In this document: positions 13,201 through 24,811 of the stretch, piece after piece
How positions within the stretch are numbered: position 1 is the stretch's first letter
Layout of the letters: the number at the start of each line of letters is the position of its first letter
NCBI GenBank assembly: GCA_003864495.1
Contig: ML133445.1
Coordinates: forward strand, 11,152 to 75,151
From: Nemopilema nomurai
Taxonomy: Eukaryota > Cnidaria > Scyphozoa > Rhizostomeae > Rhizostomatidae
Length of the DNA stretch: 64,000 nucleotides
Direction: 5' to 3'
Translations under genes and position numbers: made by a program
The notes under the pieces: model-generated
The model's database searches: none
What the model was told of the DNA's origin: nothing
What the model saw: the letters and a program-made list of their open reading frames with translations, nothing else

Positions 13201-16200
13201 ATAGTAGACAGGAGAAGGCTTTATTCAGAATCTATTTGGTCTGGTCGAACTTTATAGATCGAATACCAAATAAAAGCTTATATTCCATTTAACACATTTT
13301 CAATATGTACATACAAAATTGCATCCTTAGGCCTCGTTCTATATCTTAAGTCTCTTAATCGTTTGAATATTTTCGGCAGGCTTTATTTCTTTCAATTTGA
13401 GAGCAACATTAGGCATTTTGACCACAAAACAACTTGATTCGGTCTATAATGAATCAATTGAATTGGGTGTACTATATATGAGTGTCTTTCTTGGCGAGGC
13501 AAGTCTCATATTGCGAGACAATTTGATGTCGATTATCCTTATTGGAAAAATTTAAGGAAAAATGTTTTCATTTTTTTGCAATAAGTAGAATACGCCACGA
13601 GTAACGTACTTTTTGACACTCTTCAAGGACGAAGCTGACAAAAACCGCTGTACCACAACTTGGGATGTTGTCCAGTTTGGAATCAGCGAGAATGTGCCAC
13701 CAATCACAAGTGTCCAAAACGTGTTGCGGACTTTAGGATCCGGGTTGAAGCTGCCAGAAAAGGTAATTGTTTTCGTTCTTTGGGCAACAAACACTCAGAG
13801 TAACAACTTTGATATATTATTCATCATATAATGTCCATAAGATGGGGTTCGCAAGATCTTCATAATATCTAAAATCAAGTTTTAAAGTATGCAACAAATA
13901 CACTCGAAAAGCATATAATTTTGGCTAAAACTTGAAATCTAACATAAAATTTGCATTGAAAAAGGAACATGTGACTCGAATGAAAATATAATGAAAGACA
14001 TCAGATACCATGTTTACAAGTACCTAAAAACTCACGATTTCTTGTAACATATGCCATTGGCATCTCGTCCACTTTTTTATGACCTTATCCATCTCTAGAC
14101 TCAAACCTCTTTAAATATTTTCCAATGAAGTGAGGATATCCTGTTTCCACTGCGGTGGCGCACGTATGGTCGATACAAATAACACGCATGTATTATTGCG
14201 CTGGATGCAATAAAAGCCCAATCTCCACTAGGCGGAAAATTGTCGAGGCGGAAAAATTTCCTGCGATCTAATTGGCTAATTAAATTGTCGCGGCGGAAAA
14301 TGCCGACTAGCGAAAAGTAGAAAGTGATCCTACTTTTCGCGGGGCGACAATTTTCCGCCTAGTGGAGATTGGGCTTAATACTAAGAGGTGGGAATTTGAT
14401 TATTTTGGTCCGTTGATTATTTTGATTGCTTTATTCGGTGTTAGCGTACCTCGTGGTGGGAATTTATAAAAGATCAAACAGAAACTCACTCAAACAGTGT
14501 CAGTCGCTCTCCTTTGTCTGCCAAGTCAACAACTCTCCCCAGGCCTCCAACCTCGTTCGCACCAATCACAATGATGATTATTAGGCCTAAGATCATGACG
14601 AACGCCTGAAACACATCAGTCCACACAACAGCTCGCATTCCGCCCTAGATGCGAGAAGACATTTTACAAACGCTGTAAAATATGAATATTTAGGAAATAT
14701 GAACGTCTGAAATGAACAGAGCTTTGTTAGCGCTTGCAGCACGAATCGCAGATTTCGTGGTGTGCCTTTAAGAGAGTCTCTATTGCGGCTACAGAGTGCA
14801 AAAATTTTCCATTTTTTGGCCAACTTATTTTAACGGACTGGGACAATTCATCAAACATTTGCAACTCGGAGGATAGAGGATTTGGTGTGGCAAACCTTTT
14901 TTGGCTTTTTCACCAACTGGCGAGGACTGAAATTTTTTGGCTTTTTTGCGAATGGCTGCGGGAACGTTTTCAACTTTTGACAACTTGGGCATCGCAAACC
15001 CTTTTTTTCTTTTTTACAAAATGGCTGTCGCGACTTTTCACTTTTTGCAACTCGTACGACGGAAATTTCGACAGGCATGTCATGTTTCGTTTTTGCTCTT
15101 TTGTACAGTGGTTTTATAAGTAACTTTCTCTAAATTTTTGGCTAGAAGCTTGCAAAGGATTTTTTCACTGCTTTGGCAAAGAATTATAAAGGAAAATTTG
15201 CTTTTGATTAGCAGCGGCGAGTTTTGTCAAAAATTTTTAACATGGGAAGGTGGTAAAATTTTTCCCTCTTTTAAAATCATTTAAGAACTATCAATCCTCT
15301 TCCTATAATTCAATTTGCTTTTGAAAAATGGTAGTTACCAGTGTTGTGTAAAAAGTGCATACAAGTCCAGTTGAAATGATTGAAGCTGCCATCGGAACAC
15401 CAGCGACTGCAAATTAATGGAATTTACTGTCAAAACCTTTAGAAGGAAACTTCAGTAAGGCCATTTTTGACTGATGTCTTTTGTGTCCCTTGATCTTTGA
15501 CCTTTTTTAAAGGAGATTGCTGAATTGTTATGTTGCAAGTGCCACTACGTTGTGTTACTTTAGTGCTCAGACCACTTATGTTAATCGAGAGAATTTCGGC
15601 TAGATTTCCAGGAGCGATAAAAATAAACAAATGTTGTCTTTTCTTCTATTAGAGTTACTCTCAGGTTAAAACAATAGGGAAACTTCTAAATGTCTTTGCA
15701 AAAGTATCCTTCATTTCCCGTGAAGAAGAAATAAAATGAAAAGCTCAATTATTGTAGGCAATGAGTTCTCCTTAATCAATTATTGAGTTCTTCTGAATCA
15801 ACTTTGTGATTTTATTATAATTATCAAATGCTTTCAAGAGATAGCATGAGAAAAGCGAGATTTTGAATGAAGTGGAAGTGCGACATCATACCTGCCTGTA
15901 ATGCAAGACTCGGAGCAAAGATGACAACGGCCAGGTACAAGATCTACGGATGATCATAAACAATTGATTAATCGACGATGATCACCAATCACTTAATCAC
16001 TGATCAATCACAATCAGTGCTGATCATAAAGAGGTAAATATAAACATGGTGATTCGGCGTATGAGAACAGCTGCTTGTCCCATGGTATCTTCATTGGCTA
16101 ATACGAATCAAGTGTTACATAATGATGAATGTTCGCATTAGTCAACAATGTGCACGGCTGTTGGGTGGGGCCGCGGCACCATAGCCGCAGCTGAGGCCAT

Positions 16201-18859
16201 TCCTCTGAAAAAGCGGCAAAATCAAGCAGCCACTGTTCTGTTCGATCAAAGTGGATATGGCGAAATGTGTCTATACTCGGAAATCATTTGAGCTAAAAAT
16301 TACACCTTCGAGACCTCGCCAATTGAATTGAAAATTACACGATTTTATAACATCATAGAAGTCTAATGAGGATTTTCCGTATAAAAAGTAAACAAAATAC
16401 AAATATCACTTGAAAGTAATTAAGCCAATAACTCAACGCCTAAAGTTCTGCCTGGCAAAATCTAAAAAAAGTTTGTTTACAAAGTCGTGTTTCCCTATCC
16501 TAGCCTCAATTCTACCTTAGCCACTGTTTGAAATAGATGCAAAATTATGAGGTTTCAAAATTAGTATGCATGCTGTTAGTATAAAAACTTGCTTGGCTTT
16601 TAGTCAGTCAAGCGCTTTTGTTGAACAAGGTAGGCTGTATCTGAAAAGCATCACCGATAACAGCTTGAAAGCCGTGTTTGTGTTTTGGATCAAGTTGACA
16701 GGCCTGGCCGCCCAATTAGCTTGAGTAATCAAAGTCGTGTCAAAAATACTGCGAGAATAACGAAGCCAACGGGCAATACTTACATATTGCAAAATAAACA
16801 AAACACATCCCACGAGTCGAACAGGACGGCTGAATCTTTTCTCCAAATACTAGAAAAATAGAATGATGTCAGCAAGTGCTACATGGTACAGAATTCACAA
16901 TAGAATCATAGAGAGTGCGGACCAATAGCTCTCTTAAAGAGGGGCAGTGCGGATAAATTGCTTGGCCTCGAGTGCTGGCTTGAAAGCATGACCCGATAGC
17001 TCAGTGGTAGAGCACTTGGCGTACAAAGTCAGGGGTCAGGGTTTGAGTCTCGCTAGAGAGAAGTAGCTAGAAATAGCGGTACCAGTTTTTGCATAGTTGA
17101 CGTGATTGTTTGTCCTTCAAAGTTTGCAAAAAACATCCACCGGCTTCTTTAAGAAATTGATAATTTTAAATAATTTTGCAGCAGCTGATCAGCAGCTTTT
17201 ACTGTTCCGGTTTGGGTCACGGAACCAAACACTATCTTCATTGGTAAGTATCAAGCTTTCAATCAAACTTTCATCCATAAAAGATATTGTCAAAAAAAGT
17301 CAGAAGTTTACACTGTTTCTTGTCATAGCAGCCCTTTTATGTTAGACTTTTTTGTCTTTACGTGTAAAACATATACCTTACTTTGATCTGGTAAAAGATT
17401 GGTGAATAGTATATTGTCGAAAACAACAACAACAACAATGAACAGACAAAAACAATTCCTATTCGTCATTTAGACCTTCCACGTATCTTTTTCTTCAATC
17501 TAAAGGATTGCGTCAACTTTGTTCCGATGATTCCTATCTTGGGACCGCCAAATTCCGAATCAATTCATGTCTTTTCTTAGTGCAAAATTTCAGTCAGAAG
17601 AGATTATCTACAGACTAGGGGTTGTTTGCAGAAGGTGCTAAACAAGGCAATGAGCGATGTTTCCTATTATTCTAATCCCTTTTTGGAGCCCGTTTTCATG
17701 AAAAGTCAAAATATATGCTCTTTACTCTTCCCCTTTCCGGCTAACAACCTCCAAATTGGCAAACTTGATTAACTCATTCTCGTCCTTATTGTGACGTCAT
17801 ACACTCCAACGAGAGTCAAATGAAAAGCACACGCTTGAAAATGTTCATTTTCGAAAATATCCCATTAAGGGTACGTATCCTTTCCATAAATGTATTTACA
17901 TGTACCATGGGGGCATCTACTTCTCATCGCTGAAAACAATGCCGACTTTATGACGTCATCAAGATGAAAAGTTAATTCCAGTGAAATTAGCGCTTGATTT
18001 GCAAAACTTTCATCAGTGAAAAATTTCATGCAATATCGTAACAGCGCATCTTTTTTCTGTTGGAATGTAATATATACTTTTATACTAGATTGTGTAATCA
18101 AAACAATGCCTTTTTTAAAGCAATTCTTTATTCCCCGGTCCAGGTTGACGTCAACGATTCTGTATCTCGCAATCAAAGGATTCTTCACAAAAATGAACGT
18201 TAGAATTGAAATCTTTAATTTAGTTTTTTCAGAAAATTCTGTAAATTGGAACGTTCGGTCGCGAGTTACTATGTTTTAAATATTTAAATTTCTTTTAGAT
18301 CTGACCGCAATTTGCGGCTGCAATGAGATTTTTTAATTGAAATGTATAAGAAAGGCAAAATTTTGAAAATGGGTGTATTTGCAGCCAGACAGCCCCAACA
18401 CTTGAAGTTTTTGGCACAGACTAATTTTAACATGAAAATTTCAGCTATAGATCTATATTTGCCAAATGTGAAGTTAAAACTTTTTTGGATCAGAGAAAAC
18501 AAGCAGCCATAAATTGCAATACATACCTCGTTGGCACTTGTCACTTTGGTCTGGTAAAATATCGGTGCATAAATAACAGCAGACAACAAGAGCATAGCGA
18601 CGAAGGAGATGTAGGTAATCAGGTACTGGATTCCATATGTGTAGATTTCTGATGGTATGCCCATCAACGCAATGGCGGACAAAAACGATGCGAGTAGCGA
18701 TATGGAGATGGGCATCCAGTGCATACTTCCACTTGCCGTGAGGTATTCCTTGGTCGTTGTCTGCTTGCCTTTGCGCCCATAATAAACCCCAATTGCGCTT
18801 GAAATAAGAAGCATCAGTCCAAACACGATATAATCGGCTACTGAAAGTGTGTCCGCCAT
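7266..18859 (-). CDS. SLC5A8-like sodium-coupled solute transporter, copy 2 (complete)
   Basis: Complete SLC5 family symporter, 15 coding exons and 609 aa, close to the 610 aa of vertebrate SLC5A8. Exons: 18527-18859, 16784-16849, 15892-15943, 15339-15406, 14490-14644, 13610-13750, 12770-12899, 11943-12031, 11236-11348, 10430-10500, 9733-9819, 9146-9339, 8537-8637, 8058-8203, 7266-7349. Phases close perfectly. Signatures: TKEYLTASGSMHWM in exon 1, NTFWTLVIGGTFS in exon 6, ALSTASSGLNSLTAVTVEDL across exons 8-9 (the predicted Na2-site helix keeps Ser-Thr), and LYSLSYLWYGAVGAL in exon 13, matching the last-helix region of SLC5A8. Exon 12 carries an extracellular-type loop with NTS and NGT glycosylation sequons. 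The tail ends in ENPNAF. I start at the ATG at 18859, not at the upstream in-frame TTG. The gene lies 1.9 kb upstream of copy 1 in the same orientation. A monocarboxylate or related organic anion substrate is inferred from family only. Confidence 0.94.
7738..7975. repeat. GA-rich trinucleotide (AGAAGA)n tract
   Basis: About 235 bp, nearly pure purine on the plus strand, thus a CTTCTT polypyrimidine tract on the transcribed sense strand of intron 14 of SLC5 copy 2. The long serine/leucine/phenylalanine ORFs over it are artefacts of the repeat. Confidence 0.9.
8270..8530. repeat. AATCA/CATCA-rich low-complexity tract
   Basis: Degenerate, irregular repeats of AATCAC, AATCAT and GATCA in intron 13 of SLC5 copy 2, of the same flavour as the tracts at 3945 and 15947. 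Confidence 0.5.
10745..10965. repeat. 45-bp minisatellite carrying four CRE palindromes
   Basis: Five units of 44-45 bp in intron 9 of SLC5 copy 2. The first four each hold a perfect TGACGTCA octamer, at 10746, 10791, 10836 and 10881, exactly 45 bp apart; the fifth has the degraded TGACTTCA. TGACGTCA is the consensus site of CREB/ATF bZIP factors. Regulatory use is not shown. Confidence 0.85.
14214..14376. mobile_element. 163-bp MITE with long terminal inverted repeats
   Basis: Ends AAGCCCAATCTCCACTAGGC and its inverted copy, continuing to about 30 bp of near-perfect inverted repeat (through GGAAAATTGTCG), plus internal partial repeats of GGCGGAAAA. It lies in intron 5 of SLC5 copy 2. The homologous spot in copy 1 (about 2741-2755) lacks it. 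No coding capacity; superfamily not determined, target duplication possibly TAA. Confidence 0.88.
14870..15075. repeat. Degenerate repeat of GCAAACC..TTTTTGGCTTTTTT units
   Basis: Three loosely repeated blocks with GCAAACCTTTTTT, TGGCTTTTTTGCG and AATGGCTG(T/C)G motifs in intron 4 of SLC5 copy 2. It produces spurious open frames on both strands. Confidence 0.45.
16990..17060 (+). repeat. tRNA-like sequence, probable head of a SINE
   Basis: TAGCTCAGTGGTAGAGC matches the tRNA D-arm/A box, and GGTTTGAGTCTC about 45 bases on resembles the B box. The stems pair poorly, so it is not a clean tRNA gene. The tail that follows (TAGCTAGAAATAGCGG..TTTTTGCATA, 17065-17098) recurs at about 36986-37018, which suggests a dispersed tRNA-derived SINE. 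Confidence 0.55.
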
Positions 18860-21800
18860 TTTCTCCAACGATTCGTGCCTTGTTTCCTAGATGCCGTTCA
18901 ACTGATGGCTGCTGGACCTGGCTGCGATTTTACTCTGCAAAGCTGTCATTCAAAGCACCACGTCTTGCTGTCATCTGTCACCACTTCCGGTATTATTCAT
19001 CACTACGGCTGCCATAAAGCATGAACTTTCACAGGTCCCGGGCTCTCGATACCTTCCCTTATATGGAACAGGATAGCGGCCTCTATGTTCGTTCGTTTTC
19101 GCAATGCGAAATAAGTACACGACCAACATAACTATAAGATTGGCCAGTTCATTCCAGTCTATCATATACGAGTCAGTTGCAGGTAGAGGAGGGGAGTAAA
19201 TCCCTCTAAAAAATCTCGTACACCTTTTGTGAAAATCCTAAATCGAAAAATCTCTGGAAATCCCATTCTTTTCGTGGCAATCTTGCACGCTATATGCAAG
19301 ATTGAATTGCCCCTCGGATAGAGACGCCTAGCGGTCGTGCGGTGGGACTTGCTAGCAGATGACAAAAATTTTGGTCGATCCCGTAGATGTTTTCTGGGCA
19401 ATACCTGGTTATAACGTTCATATACTTGAGAATGATTAGTAATTACAAAATAAATTTCGGCTTTTCGGGATGTTGCTCCCTAAGTTCTACGTAAATGACC
19501 ACTTGAAAAAGTTTTCCCTTCTGAAGACACTCTTTGACGCTAAAACTTCCCACTTGTTTTAGCTGCCACTAAGTTATCACTAGGACTAAATTACATTAAT
19601 AAGAAAATATTTCTCACACTCTTTCGTAGGATTTTGCAGCCTGCCCATGACATATACAATATCATAACATACATCATAACAATATCATAACATAGATAAA
19701 TATCATAACATACCCATCAACAACCATTTGTAACAATATTTTGGGATGAAAATAGATAGGAATGCTTAATGTATTTTAAGTAGCATTCGTTGAATATTAC
19801 CATACAATAAAAAAGTGTAACATGTGAAATTGTAATTCGACTTTTCTTTTTTTTTGATTGCTCTTTATGTCTGCACAGACGTGTAAGAAAGAAAAGGTTA
19901 CTAAGAGCATGGCGCGAGATTCTTATGTTAATTGTTTGACCTGGCATTCAGTTAAGAGAACTATTTCAATCAAAGACATGATGCCTTTTCTTAAAAAATC
20001 CACAGTTAAACCTGAATATCAAATATGAATTATTTCCAAAATTAACGATGAAGCACTTGGCATGTATCAGACTTTGTGAAAATCAGGTCGAATATTTTCG
20101 TCGAGACTTTGAAAGGTTGTTGAAAGGTTTTGACTTGCAATCTAGAAAATGAACATTACCAGGACCAAATAGCAACCAGAATTATTCTGGGGCACTTTTC
20201 GATGACATCTTTGACAAAAGCATTTTCACCTCTAATGAAAAACTTTAAATATGGACGTTATACTTATCTGTTAATTTAAAAATGATGACAAAAATTGCTT
20301 AAAAAGTCTTCAGCAATCCATGAAATAACCATAATATGTATGAATGGTCTAGCTATGCAAGGGTAAGGATTGTTGTTTAAATAAGGAGACAACTCTAGCC
20401 AAAAACAAGCCTTCGTCTTCTTTTCACATCATGGCTTTAGACTTAGGCCCAGAGCACGGCATAAACACAACGCCGGACAACTCTCGAAATAATTTGTACA
20501 GAGTCTGTTCTTGGACACTTGTCTTCGTCTTAGAGAAGTATTGACAATCAAACTTACACCGAGAAACATGGTTTGTAAATAATAGTCTGCATCTAAGATT
20601 ATTTTTTTCAAAAAAGATTGCCTTTTAAACCTAAGTACCTTTTCTGGCACCTTTTCTCGCGTTTTGGAAATTTGTGATGGGCAGGACATTCACGTAAGAT
20701 CCAAACTGGACAACATTTCAAATCGTGGTGTAGCGATTTCTGTCAGCGTCATCCTTGAAGACTATGAAGAAGTACGTTGGCGTTGCTTCATTATACTTAT
20801 TGTAAAATAATGAAGACAATTTACCTTAAGTATTTCCTAGAAAGAAACCGCGACTTTAATTTGTCCTGGAGTACCAAACTTTCCCTGCCAACAGACACTT
20901 TTTTCGGCAAATCAAAATGAACTTATCAATCAAAAGAAAACCTAATTAGTTTCGGAGCAATTTTCTACGAGTTTCAATGCTTTACCAAAAAAAACTTTCC
21001 AAAACTATTGAAATGAAAAATTGCTTCTAATCGTCATAACTGTGTTGCTTTGCTGGTTTGGTTACGAATGCAGTCTATGCAGATTGTGACCTTCGTACAG
21101 TCAAATTAATTAAAAGCAGTGACCAATTTTGTATCTTCGCTCATTATTCATCCTATCTTCTCCTTACTCTTTTCGGTTTCACATGCTAACAGCGAGAGGT
21201 TTGGGAAGTGAAATACCTAGAAACCGTCCAATCTTTACTGCTGCTGCTACTCACATGGAAAGTTCAGACAAAAAGACACAATAGAAAAGTTTCAATGCAG
21301 CAATATTTCCAAAGTTTCTAGTCAATGGTCTTCTTTTCTAAATAACAATCATTAGTCATCCATATCCTCAAGTAGAGAATCCTTCTATAAATTTTTACAG
21401 ATGATTCTCCGCATTGTTACAATATACGAAACCCATAACTTCGATTGTGTATGACAAAACGTTTGAACGAACTGACAATTAAAAACTCCTGTATGTAGTT
21501 TCAAAGTCTCAGCAGTGTTTTGTTTAGAGATGGCTTTTCTTTTTAATGGAGGCTAGGTACGAGCTGACGTCACACCTTAGAGACAAGACCAAAACTGAAT
21601 ATTTGTTACAAAGCAGAAATTTTGTTGCAACAATATGAAATCAGTCAAAATGCGTTCATTGAATTTCCAGAACCATCATCAAAAACATCCGAGCTGATCA
21701 CAAAACTTAAAGTTGTACTATCTTTTGAGAGATTGATTGGAAATGGATTGGAAAGTGAAAACAAATAGCAAATAGTCATAGGACGGCTTTTGCCTCCAAA

Positions 21801-24800
21801 TATGATTATTCTATCTGGTATTAATAAAGGATAACTTTGGATTTCAAGGATCTTCCGATCAAGAAAAAGAAGTTGACCACCATGAATCGCATTTTACCTT
21901 TAGCTCCAGCAAAGTTTCAAATTTTACAAACATGACATCCCTGGCTATGCGTGTACATACCAGTTGAAGGGAAAGACTCTTTTGCATCTTTCTCTTATTG
22001 CTTTTGCAAAGTCAATATAAGCAATGCTTCTACTTTGTCTACAGATCAGTTATGATAATACAGAGGCATAAATTGAAATTCATGTAAGGTTGGTTGGATC
22101 TATTATGGCCCTAACAAGTCAAAGTAGAGCCTCAGATTAGTAAACTAGACCTTGTTCAATTACAAAGGAGTTTCAATAAAGCTGTTTGCATGGTAACAAA
22201 AATACATTTAATTCTTTTACAGGGCTAGTCTTGTTCCTAACAAGATAGAGATAATAAATTTGCCTGCAAACTTTCTGGTTGACAAATGATATCACTAAGA
22301 AATAATAACATCAATAATCTTATAATAAATGATGGCTTAAAAGAGTTAGGTATTGCAAAAAATAAGGATGAATACTGAATTGCAAAAAATAAGAATGAAT
22401 ACTGAATCTCAAATTACATTGGCACTGTAGGGTTTTTATTTTTACAAAAATTTTCAACTAAATAAAGCCAACTATCAGAAGAAATACCAATCGTAGGTGC
22501 CATAAATACCGTTTCTCCTAGCCATGCCAGTTTTCTATATTTGATCCACTAGGAGACATACTGGGGGCACATACAGGGTTTGATCAATAAGAAGAATACC
22601 TATAATACAGAAGATACCTAGCTGAAATACTAACAGGGAAATGACACACTTCAATGCTAGGGCAATAACAAACACTTTTGTAGTAAAAATGACAAATTTT
22701 GTCAATTCTGCCAAACGCGAGATAATCAAATTTGATACTTGCTTAAGATTTGCAAAGTAAGATGTATGCTTAAAAAAGAGAGCATAGTATAAAACCAGTG
22801 TTGAAGTTAAAGTGTTTGTATGCAAAATAATAACTGCCAGTAATTGAGGTCATTTACACAAGACTTGTTAAGTCCATCACAGATTGGTACTTCAGCATAA
22901 ACATGCTAGACGCGTTCTAAGATACTTGAACTGTTGGATTTTATACTTATTGCATCAAAATCTAATAAACTACTAGGCCATTAGTTCAACGGATTAATTT
23001 CCTTTCAGCACCAAAATATAATTGCAAAAATGAATCAAAAGGATGAAGACCAGACCTAAGAAGTAAGATGTACGGTTTTCTAGGCACGGAGATAAAATCA
23101 AATTTAACTTGTAGAAATATAGCATGCAATATTGTGTGTGAGTTCGTACCAGACATGATGCGTACAAGACAAAAAGATTTGGAAATATATATTTTTGCAT
23201 AAAAAGAAACAAACCATTTGCAGTTGTGTAGTAATGCTGAGATGGATCGTGCCAAAAACTTTAGGCCTAAGTTAATACGCGACCTGCATTCTAAATATTT
23301 CCACATGTCCATGGTTCATGTGTCACAAGTCTTTGTCAAATGTAAAAAGAGCTTTTCGAAACGTTTTATGAACTTGAAGGTATAAAATCTTGGTAACAAA
23401 ATTGGCGCCCACAATTTCAGAAATCAGCTGCTTTTCCCGCCATTTATGCTTGCTCCCGCCAACACGAGAAAGAGGCTGCTCCCATAAACGATGTTTACAG
23501 CCAGCAGAGGGGAAAATTGTACTTGCCATGCGCAGCCAGCCAAATTTCTTTTGGTTGATCTACTCATCTGACTATTGCACCCTTTATACTACCTTTTTCA
23601 CTGATTTTCAAAATGGATGGACTAATATGATAGCATTGAAGAAGGCACTACATTGATTGGGGCCAAAAGCTAAGAAATGGACCCTTCTCTATCAAAAAAG
23701 GTCCAAAAAACCTGGTCCAAAAGGTCCAATATCTGATTGATCATGATTCTGGTCTAAGGACAAACGAAAATTGTCAAAAGCATCAAAAACGGTTGTTGAA
23801 ATGTTTCAAAGAGTATCATTGTTTTGAAAACAAAAGAACAACCATCCCATGCTTTTTTAACAATATTAACATCAAGCAGTGGCAGTTATTAGAGAAGCAA
23901 TTGGGGCAACATGCCCCCAGCTACCATCCAGTCAGCAAGATTCACATACTCGTCATGTTCATTTGAACATGGGTACCAGTGCCATATTGGGAGGCTGCCC
24001 ATTGTATCCCTTCACACTCAGTACACTATTAAAAAAGAAACATACAGCTCCCAGCCCCCCGGTTCCTAAAATCTGTCACCCTCCCAAGAATGTCCAAAAA
24101 TTTGTCACTGGCATCATGTTTAGTTGATACTTATAAATTTATAAAACATACTCAATAATTACATTTAATTATATACATTACATACTTCTAACATTTTCAA
24201 TAAATACCATTTATACAAGATAATAAATGCAGCAAATTTCTTTGGATGCAACACTTTCAAAAACCCAGGCTTTTTTTAAGGGGGGCCAATTCGAGGATTT
24301 ACAGTAGCTGAATTTGCATTATAACTCTTTAATTTGTTGTGCTTGTTTTAAGATAAGGAGAAAAGGTTTAAAAATAGTTGCATAATGTATCAGTGGTCAA
24401 TAACTTTGACCTCAACAGTGCCATTTACCAACTTTTAAATCAAGTAGGATACAGTTGTTAATCTAATTAAATAAACAGCAAGGCTGCCTTTATAAGACTC
24501 AACACAGGTTTTGTGTACTTGGGTACAGAAAATCCTAAGAGAATAAAGAACAGAATAAAATGTTGGCCATTTACTAGTTCTCATGTCAAATTTCAAGGTC
24601 TCCAAATTCAAGAACCCATTTCCTATAGAGTTTGTTATTGTATCTTTCACCGTCATCGTCTAATTTAGCCATGTCTGCATGACCAGACATGTTTGAAGGT
24701 ACAAAGGTCTACCCAACAATAAACTACAACTTTGTTTACGAAAATCCCACATAAAAGCCAAAGTAACCAAGATAAGGATTGTGGTTCTGTGTGCACCTGA

Positions 24801-24811
24801 CCACATGTTTC
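18860..24811. other. Gene-poor interval upstream of SLC5 copy 2
   Basis: Apart from the SLC5 relic on the plus strand, I find no exon-like frames. It holds a short ATATCATAACATA repeat at about 19650-19715, a 29-bp duplication near 22345-22400, and a CCCC-type repeat end at about 24270-24305. The hydrophobic frame at 22535-22825 shows no splice sites or family match. Confidence 0.55.
20641..21128 (+). pseudogene. Inverted relic of SLC5 exons 6-7
   Basis: The plus strand at about 20641-20772 aligns with SLC5 exon 6, and 21028-21128 aligns with exon 7, in the correct order but opposite in strand to the two intact copies. In the exon 6 relic the acceptor AG is lost, about 20 bases near its start are missing, and there are two in-frame stops (TAA near 20694, TAG near 20730). 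The donor GTACGT survives. The exon 7 relic has a 2-base deletion that shifts the frame, and the donor after GACCA is destroyed. Short intron flanks also match, slightly better to copy 2. This is a third, non-functional, inverted fragment of the family. I did not find relics of other exons nearby. Confidence 0.82.

Noticed and set aside
16990..17060. Functional tRNA gene
   Set aside because: A and B boxes are recognisable, but the anticodon and acceptor stems pair poorly, and the tail recurs elsewhere as a repeat.
18860..18868. Upstream start for SLC5 copy 2 (MEK extension)
   Set aside because: It depends on a TTG. The ATG at 18859 matches the start of copy 1 and lies in a good context.
22535..22825. 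96-aa hydrophobic minus-strand frame
   Set aside because: Low-complexity hydrophobic composition from AT-rich DNA, with no splice signals, no family resemblance and no context.
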